DNA from: Chania fonticola_B
Lineage (GTDB): Bacteria; Pseudomonadota; Gammaproteobacteria; Enterobacterales; Enterobacteriaceae
DNA: 64,000 bases
Assembly (NCBI RefSeq): GCF_048537545.1
Contig: NZ_CP183218.1
Direction: 5' to 3' (one strand)
Every line of letters begins with the position of its first letter. The stretch's first letter is position 1. The translations under genes were made by a program, and so were the position numbers. A model generated the notes under the pieces. It ran no database searches. It was not told where the DNA came from and saw nothing but the letters and a program-made list of their open reading frames with translations. This document shows, piece after piece, positions 43,800 to 53,128 of this stretch.

Positions 43800-43954
43800 C
43801 CCCTCACCCTAACCCTCTCCCACAGGGAGAGGGGACTGAACGTGCCACAGGTTACTATCTGCACCTACCTGTAGCTCCGGACTCGCCCCCTCTCCCCACC
43901 ACAGTTCAACAGGCATCCCTGGACGCCATATCGGGAGAGGGCTGGGGTGAAGGG
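43800..43954. repeat. MITE-like palindromic element between lysC and panS
   Basis: A 155-bp stretch whose ends, 43800-43821 and 43933-43954, are inverted repeats matching at 19 of 22 positions (left end CCCCTCACCCTAACCCTCTC). The left end also folds with the following GGGAGAGGG into a 9-bp hairpin. It encodes nothing. Repeats of this CCCTCTCCC type are, as I recall, common between genes in Serratia and other proteobacteria. Confidence 0.7.
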
Positions 43955-44057
43955 AAATTGATTGGCCTTAACTGAATCTACAGAGGCTCAGCAAACTGAG
44001 CCCACCACAACACACACCACCACACCCGTTCAATATTGGCAAAGGATAACCTCTCTC

Positions 44058-44978
44058 ATGCTGGCAAAAATCACACGCTTATTCCCATTATGGGCCGTGC
44101 TGCTGTCTATTGCGGCCTATTACACCCCGTCGACCTTTACCGGTATCAGCCCTTACGTCAGTACGCTGCTGATGCTGATCATGTTTGCCATGGGCGTCAC
44201 CCTGCGCCTGGATGACTTCAAGCGCGTGCTGTCGCGCCCAGGCCCGGTAGCGGCGGGGATCTTCCTGCATTACCTGATTATGCCGCTGGCCGCCTGGCTG
44301 CTGGCGATGCTGTTCCGTATGCCGCCGGATCTCTCCGCCGGTATGGTACTCGTTGGCAGCGTAGCCAGCGGCACTGCCTCCAACGTGATGATCTATCTGG
44401 CTAAAGGCGATGTTGCCCTGTCGGTGACTATTTCCGCCGTTTCGACTCTGGTTGGTGTCTTTGCCACCCCGTTGCTGACACGCCTGTATGTCGATGCCGA
44501 GATCAGCGTGGATATCATGGGGATGTTATTCAGCATTCTGCAGATCGTGGTGATCCCTATTGGGCTGGGCCTGATCGTCCACCACAGCTTTACCAAAACC
44601 GTCAAGCGGGTTGAGCCCTATCTGCCAGCCCTGTCGATGGTGTGTATTGTGGCTATCATCAGTGCGGTGGTCGCGGGTAGCCAGAGCCATATTGCTTCGG
44701 TCGGGTTTGTGGTGATTATTGCGGTGATCCTGCACAACGGGATCGGGCTGCTCGGGGGCTACTGGGGAGGAAAAATGCTCGGCTTCGACGAATCTACCTG
44801 CCGTACGCTGGCTATTGAAGTCGGTATGCAAAACTCCGGTCTGGCGGCAACGCTGGGCAAGATTTACTTCTCACCGCTGGCCGCACTGCCGGGTGCGCTG
44901 TTCTCGGTTTGGCACAATCTGTCCGGTTCACTGCTGGCAGGCTATTGGTCTGGCCGCCCGATCAAGAAAGTGGATTAA
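44058..44978 (+). CDS. panS: BASS-family transporter, PanS-like (ketopantoate/pantoate/pantothenate)
   Basis: A 306-residue inner membrane protein of the bile acid:sodium symporter superfamily with about ten membrane segments. Typical features are MFAMGVTLRLDDFKRVLSRP, the GSVASGTASNVMIYLAKGDV crossover with its discontinuous helix, and EVGMQNSGLAATLGKIYFSP. The closest named relative I recognise is Salmonella PanS, which imports ketopantoate and related compounds; the substrate here is inferred only from overall resemblance. I take the ATG at 44058 (MLAKITRLFPLWAV), with AAGGAT upstream, rather than the TTG at 43962, whose extra 32 residues are Thr-rich and unlike the family. Confidence 0.65.
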   Translation: MLAKITRLFPLWAVLLSIAAYYTPSTFTGISPYVSTLLMLIMFAMGVTLRLDDFKRVLSRPGPVAAGIFLHYLIMPLAAWLLAMLFRMPPDLSAGMVLVGSVASGTASNVMIYLAKGDVALSVTISAVSTLVGVFATPLLTRLYVDAEISVDIMGMLFSILQIVVIPIGLGLIVHHSFTKTVKRVEPYLPALSMVCIVAIISAVVAGSQSHIASVGFVVIIAVILHNGIGLLGGYWGGKMLGFDESTCRTLAIEVGMQNSGLAATLGKIYFSPLAALPGALFSVWHNLSGSLLAGYWSGRPIKKVD

Positions 44979-44996
44979 CAGCAAATAGGTTCATAA

Positions 44997-45020
44997 GGGG
45001 CGCGGCATGTGCAGCGCCCC
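44997..45020. repeat. Short GC palindrome (copy 2 of 3)
   Basis: GGGGCGC and GCGCCCC around GGCATGTGCA, followed by TACGCAG; same layout as 13161-13179. It lies between the converging panS and yjbB and may end one or both transcripts. Confidence 0.5.
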
Positions 45021-45044
45021 TACGCAGGTATTGTTCTTCATTCA

Positions 45045-46694
45045 TTACGGCGTTCTAGGGCTTTCCTCCCAATCACGGTCGTCATCTTTCTCATCTTGAT
45101 CCAGCGCGTTATAAGCAACCGCGCAGAACAGCGAGTTAAGCCGCTTCATATCCCCCAACAGGGCCAGGTGCAGCGAACTGGTTTCAATACTTTGCACGTT
45201 TTGCTGATGCAGGCGATCGACGTGCGCATGGGCATAGCGACGATCCAGAATACGGAAACGGTGTTTGGAACGGCGTAACCGCTTGGCGCTGGTGATATCC
45301 CCAGAGAGGAATACCGATAGGCTAAGGCGCAGATTGTCAGTCAACTTTTCATGCAATTGGTCCAGTTCAGCCAGACCTTCGGCGGAGAACGAACTGCGCG
45401 CGCCATGCGATTGATCCGCCACATCACTAGCCATACGTTCGATGATGTCGCCAGCCTGCTCCAGGTTGAGGGCCATTTCGATGATCTCCGCCCAACGGCG
45501 CGAATCCGCCTCTCCCAGGTCTTCCTTCTGGATCTGCGCCAGGTAAAGTTTGATCGCGGTGTACAACACGTGAACGTCATCGTCCAGACGACGAACTTCT
45601 TTGGCCTGGATGCGCTTACCATGCAATACCTCATGGTGCAGGATCATCATATGCTCTATCACATCCCCCATCCGCAGGGTTTCCCGCGCCGCATTGGCCA
45701 GTGCCAAACTTGGCGTATCCAGCGCGCTGACGTCGAGGTGGCGTGGCCGCAAACGGGGATCCTCTGTCGGAGCATCGACAATCCACGTTTCGCACAGGCG
45801 CGCCATCGGCCCTGACAACGGCACCTGTAGCAGACAACGCACCAGGTTGTAGAACATGTGGAAATAGATCACCAGCTCCTCTGCATTACCAGGCAGCCGC
45901 TCAATACCGTGCGCAATCAGGGAAACAAACGGCAGCACCAGCGCACTGCCCAACAGTTTGAACAACAGGCTCCCCAACGCCACGCGACGGCCTGCGGCAT
46001 TCTGGCCGCTGGTGTTTAACATCACCAACAGGCCGCTGCCCAGGTTGGCACCAATCACCAGGCACAGCGCCACCTGTAGAGAAATCACTCCCGAGGCGGT
46101 CAACGTCGCGGTCAACAACACGGCAGCCAGGCTGGAATAGCTGATAATGGCAAACAGGGCACCGATCAGCGCATCGAGCATCACATCGCCGGTCAGCGAC
46201 GAGAAGATCACTTTGACGCCATAGCCCTGAGTGATCGGCGTAGCGGCGGCCACAATCAGTTCCAGCGCCAATACAATCAGGCCAAGACCAATGGCGACGC
46301 GCCCCATCTGGCCTACGCGGGTTTGCTTACGGCTGAGGAATAAAATCACGCCGACAAAAATCAGCAGCGGCGAAAGCCAGGAGAGATTGAACGTCAGCAC
46401 CCGCGCCATGATCGCCGTGCCAACATCGGCCCCCAGCATAATCACCAGCGCAGGCCCAAGCCCCACCAGCCCTTGCGCCACAAAAGAAGAAACCAGCAAC
46501 GCCGTCGCATTGCTGCTTTGCACCAACGCGGTTACACCGATACCTGCCACAAAGGCCAGCGGCTTTTTCTCTATGCTGCTGCTCAGAACCTGGCGCAAAT
46601 TGGCGCCATAGACCCGCATGATGCCGGTCCGGACGATATGGGTTCCCCACACCAGCATGGCAATGGCGGAAAGCAGATTAAGAAGGGTCAACAC
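45045..46694 (-). CDS. yjbB: Na+/phosphate symporter-like protein YjbB
   Basis: A 549-residue protein: an N-terminal Na/Pi-cotransporter membrane domain with two inverted repeats (GIGVTALVQSSNATALLVSS and ISYSSLAAVLLTATLTASGV carry the QSS-type motifs) and a C-terminal PhoU-like helical domain from about residue 340 (LANAARETLRMGDVIEHM, AEIIEMALNLEQAGDIIERM). E. coli YjbB exports phosphate when intracellular phosphate is high. Collinear with it, with a slightly longer acidic tail. The GTG at 46694 (then LTLLNLLSAIAML) fits the family start, with GGAG upstream; a GTG at 46730 is also open. Confidence 0.92.
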   Translation of the reverse strand: MLTLLNLLSAIAMLVWGTHIVRTGIMRVYGANLRQVLSSSIEKKPLAFVAGIGVTALVQSSNATALLVSSFVAQGLVGLGPALVIMLGADVGTAIMARVLTFNLSWLSPLLIFVGVILFLSRKQTRVGQMGRVAIGLGLIVLALELIVAAATPITQGYGVKVIFSSLTGDVMLDALIGALFAIISYSSLAAVLLTATLTASGVISLQVALCLVIGANLGSGLLVMLNTSGQNAAGRRVALGSLLFKLLGSALVLPFVSLIAHGIERLPGNAEELVIYFHMFYNLVRCLLQVPLSGPMARLCETWIVDAPTEDPRLRPRHLDVSALDTPSLALANAARETLRMGDVIEHMMILHHEVLHGKRIQAKEVRRLDDDVHVLYTAIKLYLAQIQKEDLGEADSRRWAEIIEMALNLEQAGDIIERMASDVADQSHGARSSFSAEGLAELDQLHEKLTDNLRLSLSVFLSGDITSAKRLRRSKHRFRILDRRYAHAHVDRLHQQNVQSIETSSLHLALLGDMKRLNSLFCAVAYNALDQDEKDDDRDWEESPRTP

Positions 46695-47014
46695 GGAAGG
46701 CTCGCTCCATTGACGCCCGGCAGGCACCACAGGCTATCCCGCCTGCCAGACGCCAGTTAAGCAGGACAGCGGCAAATCGCTTATTGCTATCAAGAAGGAA
46801 TACTCTAGAGGGAGAGCGCACCATACATTATCAATCAATGCGACAGTGAAATCATGCAACTACCCGGAATATAACAGTTTCCAATTGTAGCCTAATTTGG
46901 CTGCTCTCGGGCGAAAATCGGCCACGAGCGCGCAAAAACTGTGCAATATCAATGAACTCTGGCACACGAGTGTTATTCTAATCGTCACACTTCACCCCTT
47001 GGTAAACAGAGCTG
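46695..47014. other. Gene-free stretch between yjbB and ygcN
   Basis: 320 bp that must hold the divergent promoters of yjbB and the ygcN-ygcO pair. I looked for a leader terminator like those upstream of ygcW and yqcE and did not find one. Confidence 0.45.
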
Positions 47015-48268
47015 ATGGAACATCCTGGTTTTGCAGCCATTATTGTTGGCGGCGGCGTTGCGGGCTGCACCGCGGCGCTGTTGTTGGCACGCGCGGGCAT
47101 CAATACTTTGTTACTGGAACGGGGTACTCAGGCGGGCAGTAAAAACGTTAGCGGTGGCAGGTTATACACCCATGTTTTGGCCAATCTGCTGCCAAATTTT
47201 GCCGCTACCGCCCCTCTGGAACGCCATATCACCCAGGAAAGGCTCTCAATGGTGAGCGGCAATAGCGCGGTGACGCTAGATTATCGCCATACCTTGCCCT
47301 GTTCCTACAGCCTGCTGCGCGCCCGTTTCGATCCCTGGCTGATGGCACAGGCGGAAGCCGCCGGGGCACAATGCCTGACCGGTGCCTTGGTCGATGAGCT
47401 GATCGTGCAGCAAGGCCGGGTGGTCGGCGTTATGGCGGCGGGTGAAGCGTTATACGCCAATACGGTGATCCTGGCAGAAGGGGCCAATACGCTGCTTGGT
47501 GAGCATGCCGGATTGCAGCCAAAACCACCAGCAGCAACGATGGCGATCGGCGTGAAAGAGGTGTTGGCACTGCCGCGCGAGCGGTTGGAAGATCGTTTCG
47601 CACTGGAGGATAACCAAGGTTGCGCCTGGCTGTTCGCTGGCCAGCCCACGCAGGGGAAAGTCGGCGGTGGTTTCCTGTACACCAACCGCGATAGCCTGTC
47701 GCTCGGCGTAGTATGTAATCTTTCCAGCCTCACTGAGAGTAAAATCGCCCTGCCGCAGATGTTGCAACAGTTCAAACAACACCCTGCCGTGCGGCCATTG
47801 CTGAAAAATACCGAGTTACGGGAATACAGCGCCCATCTGATCCCCGAAGGCGGGGTGGAAAGCATGCCACCGCTGTTTGGTCCTGGCTATCTGCTGGTCG
47901 GCGATGCCGCGAGGTTATGTATTAATACCGGGCATACCGTGCGGGGTATGGATCTGGCGATGCTATCGGCACAGGCGGCAGCGGAAACCTTGATTGCCGG
48001 GCAAGAGTTGCAGCATTACCCCCTGCGGTTACAGCAAAGTTCGCTCTGGGCGCTGATCCAGCAGTATCGGCGTCTGCCGGAGATGATGTTGCAGTCGCCC
48101 CATTGGTTTAGCCGTTACCCGCAGTTGGCTGCCGACGTGCTGCAAGAGATGTTTGAGGTCAATGGAAATGCCCCTACGCCGTTGCACAAGCTACTATGGC
48201 GCCACGCGCGCCGCATCGGCCTGAAGCAATTACTGAAAGATACCGTCAATGGAATGCGCAGCCTATGA
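47015..48268 (+). CDS. ygcN: FixC/YgcN-type FAD-dependent ETF-quinone oxidoreductase
   Basis: A 417-residue flavoprotein that should pass electrons from reduced electron-transfer flavoprotein to the quinone pool, at the membrane surface. The FAD-binding dinucleotide fold opens AAIIVGGGVAGCTAALLLAR (GGGVAG at residues 12-17), the second FAD motif is LLVGDAARLCINTGHTVRGM, and the ending RHARRIGLKQLLKDTVNGMR is typical of FixC, YdiS and YgcN. The symbol rests on the neighbouring ygc genes; by sequence alone FixC or YdiS is equally possible. It overlaps the ferredoxin gene by ATGA. It converges with ygcQRSUW. Confidence 0.85.
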   Translation: MEHPGFAAIIVGGGVAGCTAALLLARAGINTLLLERGTQAGSKNVSGGRLYTHVLANLLPNFAATAPLERHITQERLSMVSGNSAVTLDYRHTLPCSYSLLRARFDPWLMAQAEAAGAQCLTGALVDELIVQQGRVVGVMAAGEALYANTVILAEGANTLLGEHAGLQPKPPAATMAIGVKEVLALPRERLEDRFALEDNQGCAWLFAGQPTQGKVGGGFLYTNRDSLSLGVVCNLSSLTESKIALPQMLQQFKQHPAVRPLLKNTELREYSAHLIPEGGVESMPPLFGPGYLLVGDAARLCINTGHTVRGMDLAMLSAQAAAETLIAGQELQHYPLRLQQSSLWALIQQYRRLPEMMLQSPHWFSRYPQLAADVLQEMFEVNGNAPTPLHKLLWRHARRIGLKQLLKDTVNGMRSL

Positions 48269-48537
48269 ACCAGCCCGATCTCAGCCACAACCATTATCAG
48301 GGGGATCACGCCAATCCACACATCATCCTGGCCGATGCACAGGATCGGACGATGCTGATGCGTTTGGTGATCGCCTGCCCCGCCGGGCTGTACCAGTTCC
48401 AGCCGGACGGCAGCCTGCGTTTCGACGTACAGGGTTGCCTGGAATGCGGCACCTGCCGCCTGCTGTGTGGGGAAGAAACCATTACCCGTTGGCGCTATCC
48501 GCAGGCAGGCAACGGGATTGAGTTCCGCTTCGGTTAA
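48265..48537 (+). CDS. ygcO: FixX/YgcO-type ferredoxin-like protein
   Basis: A 90-residue iron-sulphur protein that partners the FixC-type oxidoreductase. Cysteines C58, C61, C64 and C68 in GCLECGTCRLLCG, with C38 in ACPAGLYQF, correspond to the single 4Fe-4S cluster of FixX-like proteins. Its ATG overlaps the ygcN stop (ATGA), so the two are translated together. Its stop codon overlaps the stop of the converging ygcQ by three bases. The longer frame starting at 48196 lies inside ygcN and is not used. Confidence 0.88.
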   Translation: MNQPDLSHNHYQGDHANPHIILADAQDRTMLMRLVIACPAGLYQFQPDGSLRFDVQGCLECGTCRLLCGEETITRWRYPQAGNGIEFRFG

Positions 48538-49478
48538 AGGGCGTGGGCCAGAGCCTCTAGCACCTCGTGCATGTCCCCAACAATCCCTACGTCTGCCTGG
48601 GCAAAAATAGCCGCCTGTGGATCCTGGTTGATCGCCACAATCAGCTTGCTATGGCGAATACCGATGGCGAACGCCGGAGCACCGGAAATCCCGGCAGCAA
48701 TACACACCTCTGGGGCAATGATGGCACCGGACATGCCCAGTAAGCGATCCATCTCGCACCAGGCGTTCATCACTACCGGCCTACTGGCGGCCAACTCTGC
48801 GCCCATGTTGGTAGCTAACTGTTGCATCTGGACAACCTGCTGGGCACTGCCAACCCCTTCCCCGATGGCCAGCACGAAGCGCGCCTGGCTCAGCGGTGAC
48901 GCTGCGGGCTGTGGTGAACACGCCGAAGCCAGTATCCACTCGGCATCAGGTATATTGGCTGGCTCAAAGCGTTCGGCTGCCACCGGGCCTGGCACTATTT
49001 CCATGCTTACCGCTCCGCTGCGGGCCACGCCCAGGCACCAAGGCTCCCGCATCATCGCCAGCTCGGCGGTGAGATGGTTGCCATAGACGGCTTTGGTTAC
49101 CCGGCATTCGCTGCCGTTAATGTGCGCCCGTTCTACCGCACAGCAGGCAGAACCACCACTCCGGCAGGCCAGTCGCGTGGCCAACTCGCCGCCTTCATCT
49201 CCAGCAAACAGCAGTAATCGGGGTGTGAAAGCTTGCCGCATCTGCTCCAATACCGCTAATCGCGTCTCTGCCAGCCGGGGAGCGCTAACCCAACGTATTT
49301 CTACTACCTCACCGTCCAGGCGTGGCAGACTCTGCGGTACCCCGTTGCTGAATAACCACAGCTCCAGGCTCTCTGCAGTAAGCTCGCTCAGCCGCAAGAA
49401 CTGATTAATCTGACTGGCCTGCGTAGCAAAGTTAGGGGCATCTGCATCCAATATCAGTGCAATATTCATCATGGCCAC
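48534..49478 (-). CDS. ygcQ: Electron-transfer flavoprotein alpha subunit, YgcQ-type
   Basis: A 314-residue ETF alpha (FixB-like) subunit. The C-terminal FAD domain is recognised by RFVLAIGEGVGSAQQVVQMQ, the ASRPVVMNAWCEMDRLLGMS segment, PEVCIAAGISGAPAFAIGIR and KLIVAINQDPQAAIFAQADV. With YgcR it would form the heterodimer that takes electrons from a dehydrogenase and hands them to YgcN. It overlaps ygcR by 10 bp and is the last gene of the ygcWUSRQ operon. The N-terminal half is less conserved, as usual for ETF alpha. Confidence 0.87.
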   Translation of the reverse strand: MAMMNIALILDADAPNFATQASQINQFLRLSELTAESLELWLFSNGVPQSLPRLDGEVVEIRWVSAPRLAETRLAVLEQMRQAFTPRLLLFAGDEGGELATRLACRSGGSACCAVERAHINGSECRVTKAVYGNHLTAELAMMREPWCLGVARSGAVSMEIVPGPVAAERFEPANIPDAEWILASACSPQPAASPLSQARFVLAIGEGVGSAQQVVQMQQLATNMGAELAASRPVVMNAWCEMDRLLGMSGAIIAPEVCIAAGISGAPAFAIGIRHSKLIVAINQDPQAAIFAQADVGIVGDMHEVLEALAHAL

Positions 49479-50272
49479 CTTTCACCGAGATAATCCCGGC
49501 ACAACCGCTGCACTTTCTGCTCCACGCTGTCCCCCTCAATCACTATCCCGGCGCGACGATGCTCCAGATAGTTTAAACCACACAGCCGCACATCACCGGC
49601 AAGCTGTTCGGTCATCGCCAGCTCGGCAGATGACAGACGTTGGATCTGCCGTTTACCCGCCGCCAGCTTCTGCTGCAACGTAGGAACACGTAATGCACTC
49701 GCCTGTTGCGAGTTCCCCACGACCAGCACCAAAGGAGGCATCACTGTCATCACCTCCTGCCCATAAGCTGTTTGCCGAGTAACCCTTAAGGCCCCCGCTT
49801 CTTCTGCCGCAGCTAATTGGCAAACGCCGGTGATACAAGGCCAGCCAAGGCGCTCTGCCAACAGCAAAGGCGTTTGGCTATTTTGCCCTTCCAGGCTTTG
49901 CGCGCCCATGACGATCACCTGTTGGGATCCCATATGCTGCTGATAGGCCGCGATCAGGGCGGCAACCGTTGCAGGGTTAAAACGCAGATCCCACTCCGCA
50001 GGAGGTTCAATGCGTACCGCCTGCTGATATTCCAGCGCCATCAGTTGCTTCAGCGCCGGTTCGGCCATAGCATCGGCCACCGTCACGACGCTCAGATTAA
50101 GTTCCCTCTCATCACGCAGCATCAGCGCCATTTCCGCCGCACTTTCGTCATAGCCGCTTAACAGACGTCGGGCAAAGTGGGTATCAATCTGCAACCGCCC
50201 ATCGGGTTGCCAATCGCTTTTTGCCAACATGCCCAGATCCGGTGCGACCTTAATCGCCAACAGCAGATTCAT
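49469..50272 (-). CDS. ygcR: Electron-transfer flavoprotein beta subunit, YgcR-type
   Basis: A 267-residue ETF beta (FixA-like) subunit, with the AANH-like fold of the family: MNLLLAIKVAPDLGMLAKSD, SGYDESAAEMALMLRDE, VIVMGAQSLEGQNSQTPLLL and the signature-like LGWPCITGVCQL. It pairs with YgcQ, whose start it overlaps. It follows ygcS by 12 bp. Together with ygcN, ygcO and ygcU this makes a complete path from a flavin dehydrogenase to quinone. Confidence 0.87.
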   Translation of the reverse strand: MNLLLAIKVAPDLGMLAKSDWQPDGRLQIDTHFARRLLSGYDESAAEMALMLRDERELNLSVVTVADAMAEPALKQLMALEYQQAVRIEPPAEWDLRFNPATVAALIAAYQQHMGSQQVIVMGAQSLEGQNSQTPLLLAERLGWPCITGVCQLAAAEEAGALRVTRQTAYGQEVMTVMPPLVLVVGNSQQASALRVPTLQQKLAAGKRQIQRLSSAELAMTEQLAGDVRLCGLNYLEHRRAGIVIEGDSVEQKVQRLCRDYLGERWP

Positions 50273-50284
50273 CCGTTTCTCCTG

Positions 50285-51619
50285 TCAGTGGGCGATTAAC
50301 GGCTTTACCGAGGAGGCGCCCACCAGCGTCATATCCTTGGTTTCCGGCGCCCACATGATCGAGACCACCGCCCCCAGCACCAATACGCCAGTCAGGATCA
50401 GCATGGTGCCTTGCAGACCCAGTGAAAGCATCGACAGCGGCAGCAAAGCGGTGCCGATGGCCGAGCCGAGCCTGCTCATCGAGGTGGCAAAACCGACCCC
50501 CAGTGAACGAATATCGGTCGGGAAGCTTTCCGCCGGGAATACCCCGACCAGGTTACTGACCGCCGAAATCGTCAGCGTAAACAGAGCAAACAGCATTAAC
50601 ATGGCTCCCTGACCCGGAGGCACAAAGGCCAATGCCCCCAGGCTGACAGCCAGGATCCAGAACGCGCCGATCAGGAAGCGACGGCGCGGCAACCATTGGG
50701 TAAGGGCAATTCCCATCACCGCCCCCACCATCAGCAAACCATTAAGCAGCAAATCGGTCGCAAAGCTTTGGCTCTGCCCCAGGGTGGTCAGGATCGAGGG
50801 GAGGAAGGTATAAATGGCGAAATAAGGGATCACCAGGCAGACAAAGAACAGGCTGTTGAACGCGGTACGCCGCCAGTAACGCGGTGAAAATAAGGTGTGC
50901 ATATGGCGTGCGGTTTCTACCGGGATTTCGTCATTGAGGATCACCTGCGGACCGAAACAGCGCAGCACTACCAGATGAGCTTCGGCAATACGCCCTTTGC
51001 GCATCAACCAACGTGGCGACTCTGGCGTACCAATGCGTAATAGCATAATCAATACCGCAGGCACGGCGCTGGAAGCCAACAGCCAGCGCCAAGACTCCGG
51101 CCCCAGATCGGCAAGGAAATGGCCAGCAAATCCAGCGGCAACGTAGCCTAACGTCCAGATCACGCTAAAGGATCCCAGCAGGATGCCGCGATGTTTACGC
51201 GGAGCAAACTCGGCCAACATGGTATGGCCTACGGCGTAATCGCCCCCTAGCCCGATCCCGACCAATACCCGTAGCCAGAACAGCTGTTCCGGCGTAGTGG
51301 CGAAAAATTGCATCACGGAAGCCAACGTGATGATGACAAAACTGAAGCTGAAAATTTTCTGACGGCCAATATGGTCGGAAACCCAACCCAATACCAGGCT
51401 GCCAAGGAACAGGCCAATCAGCGCCGAGCTGCCGATCATTCCTTCCCAAAACGGCGTAAGCCCCATCTGCGGCTTGAGCTGGGCCAGCGCAAAGCCTATC
51501 ACGCCCAGTACATAGCCATCGGTGAGGTGAGCGCCAAAGGTCAGCCCCGCCATTTTGTAGTGAAAAGCGTTGAGCGGAATATCATCCATGCGCACTTGCC
51601 GAGGCAGCCGTGTTGTCAT
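50285..51619 (-). CDS. ygcS: MFS transporter YgcS
   Basis: A 444-residue major facilitator with 12 membrane segments. The loop 2-3 motif is LGWVSDHIGRQKIFSFSFVI, and the sugar-porter/aromatic-acid-symporter signature is GIGLGGDYAVGHTMLAEFAP followed by RKHRGILLGS. The second-half motif is seen in GVFPAESFPTDIRSLGVGFA. The substrate is unknown; the operon suggests the sugar or polyol oxidised by YgcU/YgcW. It lies between ygcU and ygcR on the same strand and corresponds to E. coli YgcS by sequence and place. Confidence 0.87.
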   Translation of the reverse strand: MTTRLPRQVRMDDIPLNAFHYKMAGLTFGAHLTDGYVLGVIGFALAQLKPQMGLTPFWEGMIGSSALIGLFLGSLVLGWVSDHIGRQKIFSFSFVIITLASVMQFFATTPEQLFWLRVLVGIGLGGDYAVGHTMLAEFAPRKHRGILLGSFSVIWTLGYVAAGFAGHFLADLGPESWRWLLASSAVPAVLIMLLRIGTPESPRWLMRKGRIAEAHLVVLRCFGPQVILNDEIPVETARHMHTLFSPRYWRRTAFNSLFFVCLVIPYFAIYTFLPSILTTLGQSQSFATDLLLNGLLMVGAVMGIALTQWLPRRRFLIGAFWILAVSLGALAFVPPGQGAMLMLFALFTLTISAVSNLVGVFPAESFPTDIRSLGVGFATSMSRLGSAIGTALLPLSMLSLGLQGTMLILTGVLVLGAVVSIMWAPETKDMTLVGASSVKPLIAH

Positions 51620-51673
51620 CGTTACCCCCTATTCCAGCGCAAAAGGCCCGGCAAGCCGGGCCAGACAGGATTG

Positions 51674-53128
51674 TTATTTTTCAATCGGATAAATGGTGCC
51701 GGTATTCATGATGCCATTCGGGTCGTACACCTCTTTCAGCGCCTTGAGGATATAGTAGGCACTGCCGTGTTCATCCTTGGTCCAGTGCACACGGTGCTTA
51801 CCTATACCATGGTGATGCACCATCGAACCACCCTGCTTGATGGTCTCCTCCACGATGATTTTATTCAGTGGATTGTGATACTTGTCGATCTCTTCTTCCG
51901 GCTTGCAGTCCACCACGTTGTAGTCGTACACAAAGTACATATTGGTGCCGTTGATATAGCTGTGTGACGAGTGGCCGCCCAGCATAGTGATATCACCGGC
52001 ATGTGGGAACTCATCGCGGATGCGGCGGATCACATTCTCGTAAATCGCATTGATGCAGCCCCAGTCGCCGGAAACCTCGGTGGTGAAGCCCATATTGTTG
52101 GTCTTCATGATCTGTACACGTTCTGCCGCCACTTTTTCCGGGCCCCAGTTCAGATTGTTGAACCAGGTTTCAATCAGCTTGCTGTCGACCTTTTTACATT
52201 CCGGATAGCGTTTAACGATCTCATCAATCCCCGCGCCGGTCGCCTGCGCGATCCCTTTTGCCCCTTCGGCCATAAAGATCAGCACGCATTTGCCTTCGGC
52301 AAAGTGGGTAAAATGCTGGGTCCCGTCTTCCGCGTCATACAAGCGGGCAATGGAAGGGCGATAGCCTTCGACCATCACTTCCCGCAGGATGTCGAAACCG
52401 GTTGCCATGTTATCGAGGATGTAACCGTAGAACAGGTTGTTTTCCGGCATGTATTTGAAGATTTTCACCGTCACTTCGGTGATAAAACACAGCGCCCCTT
52501 CGTTACCGATAATCACGTGGCGGATATCCGGGCCAGCGGCACGGCGCGGTACGTTTTTAATGCGGGTGATGTTGCCGTTCGGGAACACCGCTTCCAGCCC
52601 AACCACCATGTCTTCAATCGCGCCGTACAGCGTAGAGAACTGACCGATACTACGTGTTGCCACCAGGCCTCCCATCTGGGCCAACGGCTTGGATTGCGGA
52701 GAGTGGCCGGTCGTATAACCCTGGGCACGCAATTGATTTTCCAGCACTTCCAGCGGTACGCCGCACTGCGCCGTGGCCTGCATATTACGGATATCAATGT
52801 TGATGACCTTATTCATTCCCGAGCCATCCAGCACCACGGAATTCTTCACTACCGTTTCCAACCCGCCCTCGGTGGCCGAAGCCCCGGTGCGCGGTACGCC
52901 AGTAATGCCGTGCTTATTCATGAACGCCAGCACATCGGACACCTGCTGGGTGTCGGCCAATTTCACCACGGCGGCAGGCAGCGGCTGGGTAAACACGCCA
53001 TGAATATCGGCATATTTGCGGAAACGGTCTACGCTGTTTTTCTGCAGCACTTTTTCGTCGGTAATCACCCGCTCTGGGCCAACAAGTTCTTTTAACTGGA
53101 CGACAATTTCTTCACGGGACAGAGACAT
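51674..53128 (-). CDS. ygcU: FAD-linked oxidoreductase YgcU
   Basis: A 484-residue flavoprotein of the VAO/PCMH family (FAD_binding_4 then FAD-oxidase C domains), related to D-2-hydroxyacid dehydrogenases and alkyl-dihydroxyacetone-phosphate synthase. FAD-domain motifs: PRTGASATEGGLETVVKNSV, TTGHSPQSKPLAQMGGLVAT and HVIIGNEGALCFITEVTVKI. The C-terminal SMVHHHGIGKHRVHW and DPNGIMNTGTIYP close the active site. It is nearly identical to E. coli YgcU as I recall it. It probably oxidises a hydroxy-acid or sugar phosphate and reduces the ETF encoded just downstream. Substrate unknown. Second gene of the ygcWUSRQ operon. Confidence 0.9.
   Translation of the reverse strand: MSLSREEIVVQLKELVGPERVITDEKVLQKNSVDRFRKYADIHGVFTQPLPAAVVKLADTQQVSDVLAFMNKHGITGVPRTGASATEGGLETVVKNSVVLDGSGMNKVINIDIRNMQATAQCGVPLEVLENQLRAQGYTTGHSPQSKPLAQMGGLVATRSIGQFSTLYGAIEDMVVGLEAVFPNGNITRIKNVPRRAAGPDIRHVIIGNEGALCFITEVTVKIFKYMPENNLFYGYILDNMATGFDILREVMVEGYRPSIARLYDAEDGTQHFTHFAEGKCVLIFMAEGAKGIAQATGAGIDEIVKRYPECKKVDSKLIETWFNNLNWGPEKVAAERVQIMKTNNMGFTTEVSGDWGCINAIYENVIRRIRDEFPHAGDITMLGGHSSHSYINGTNMYFVYDYNVVDCKPEEEIDKYHNPLNKIIVEETIKQGGSMVHHHGIGKHRVHWTKDEHGSAYYILKALKEVYDPNGIMNTGTIYPIEK

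Noticed and set aside
46695..47014. A third YgcP-type leader upstream of ygcN
   Set aside because: No terminator hairpin with a T-run and no AGTTACT/AGTAACT pair was found; ygcNO is probably regulated otherwise.
51971..53095. Open frame of 374 codons on the plus strand opposite ygcU
   Set aside because: Antisense to a highly conserved FAD-oxidase gene; its His/Arg-rich sequence is typical of a reversed coding strand.
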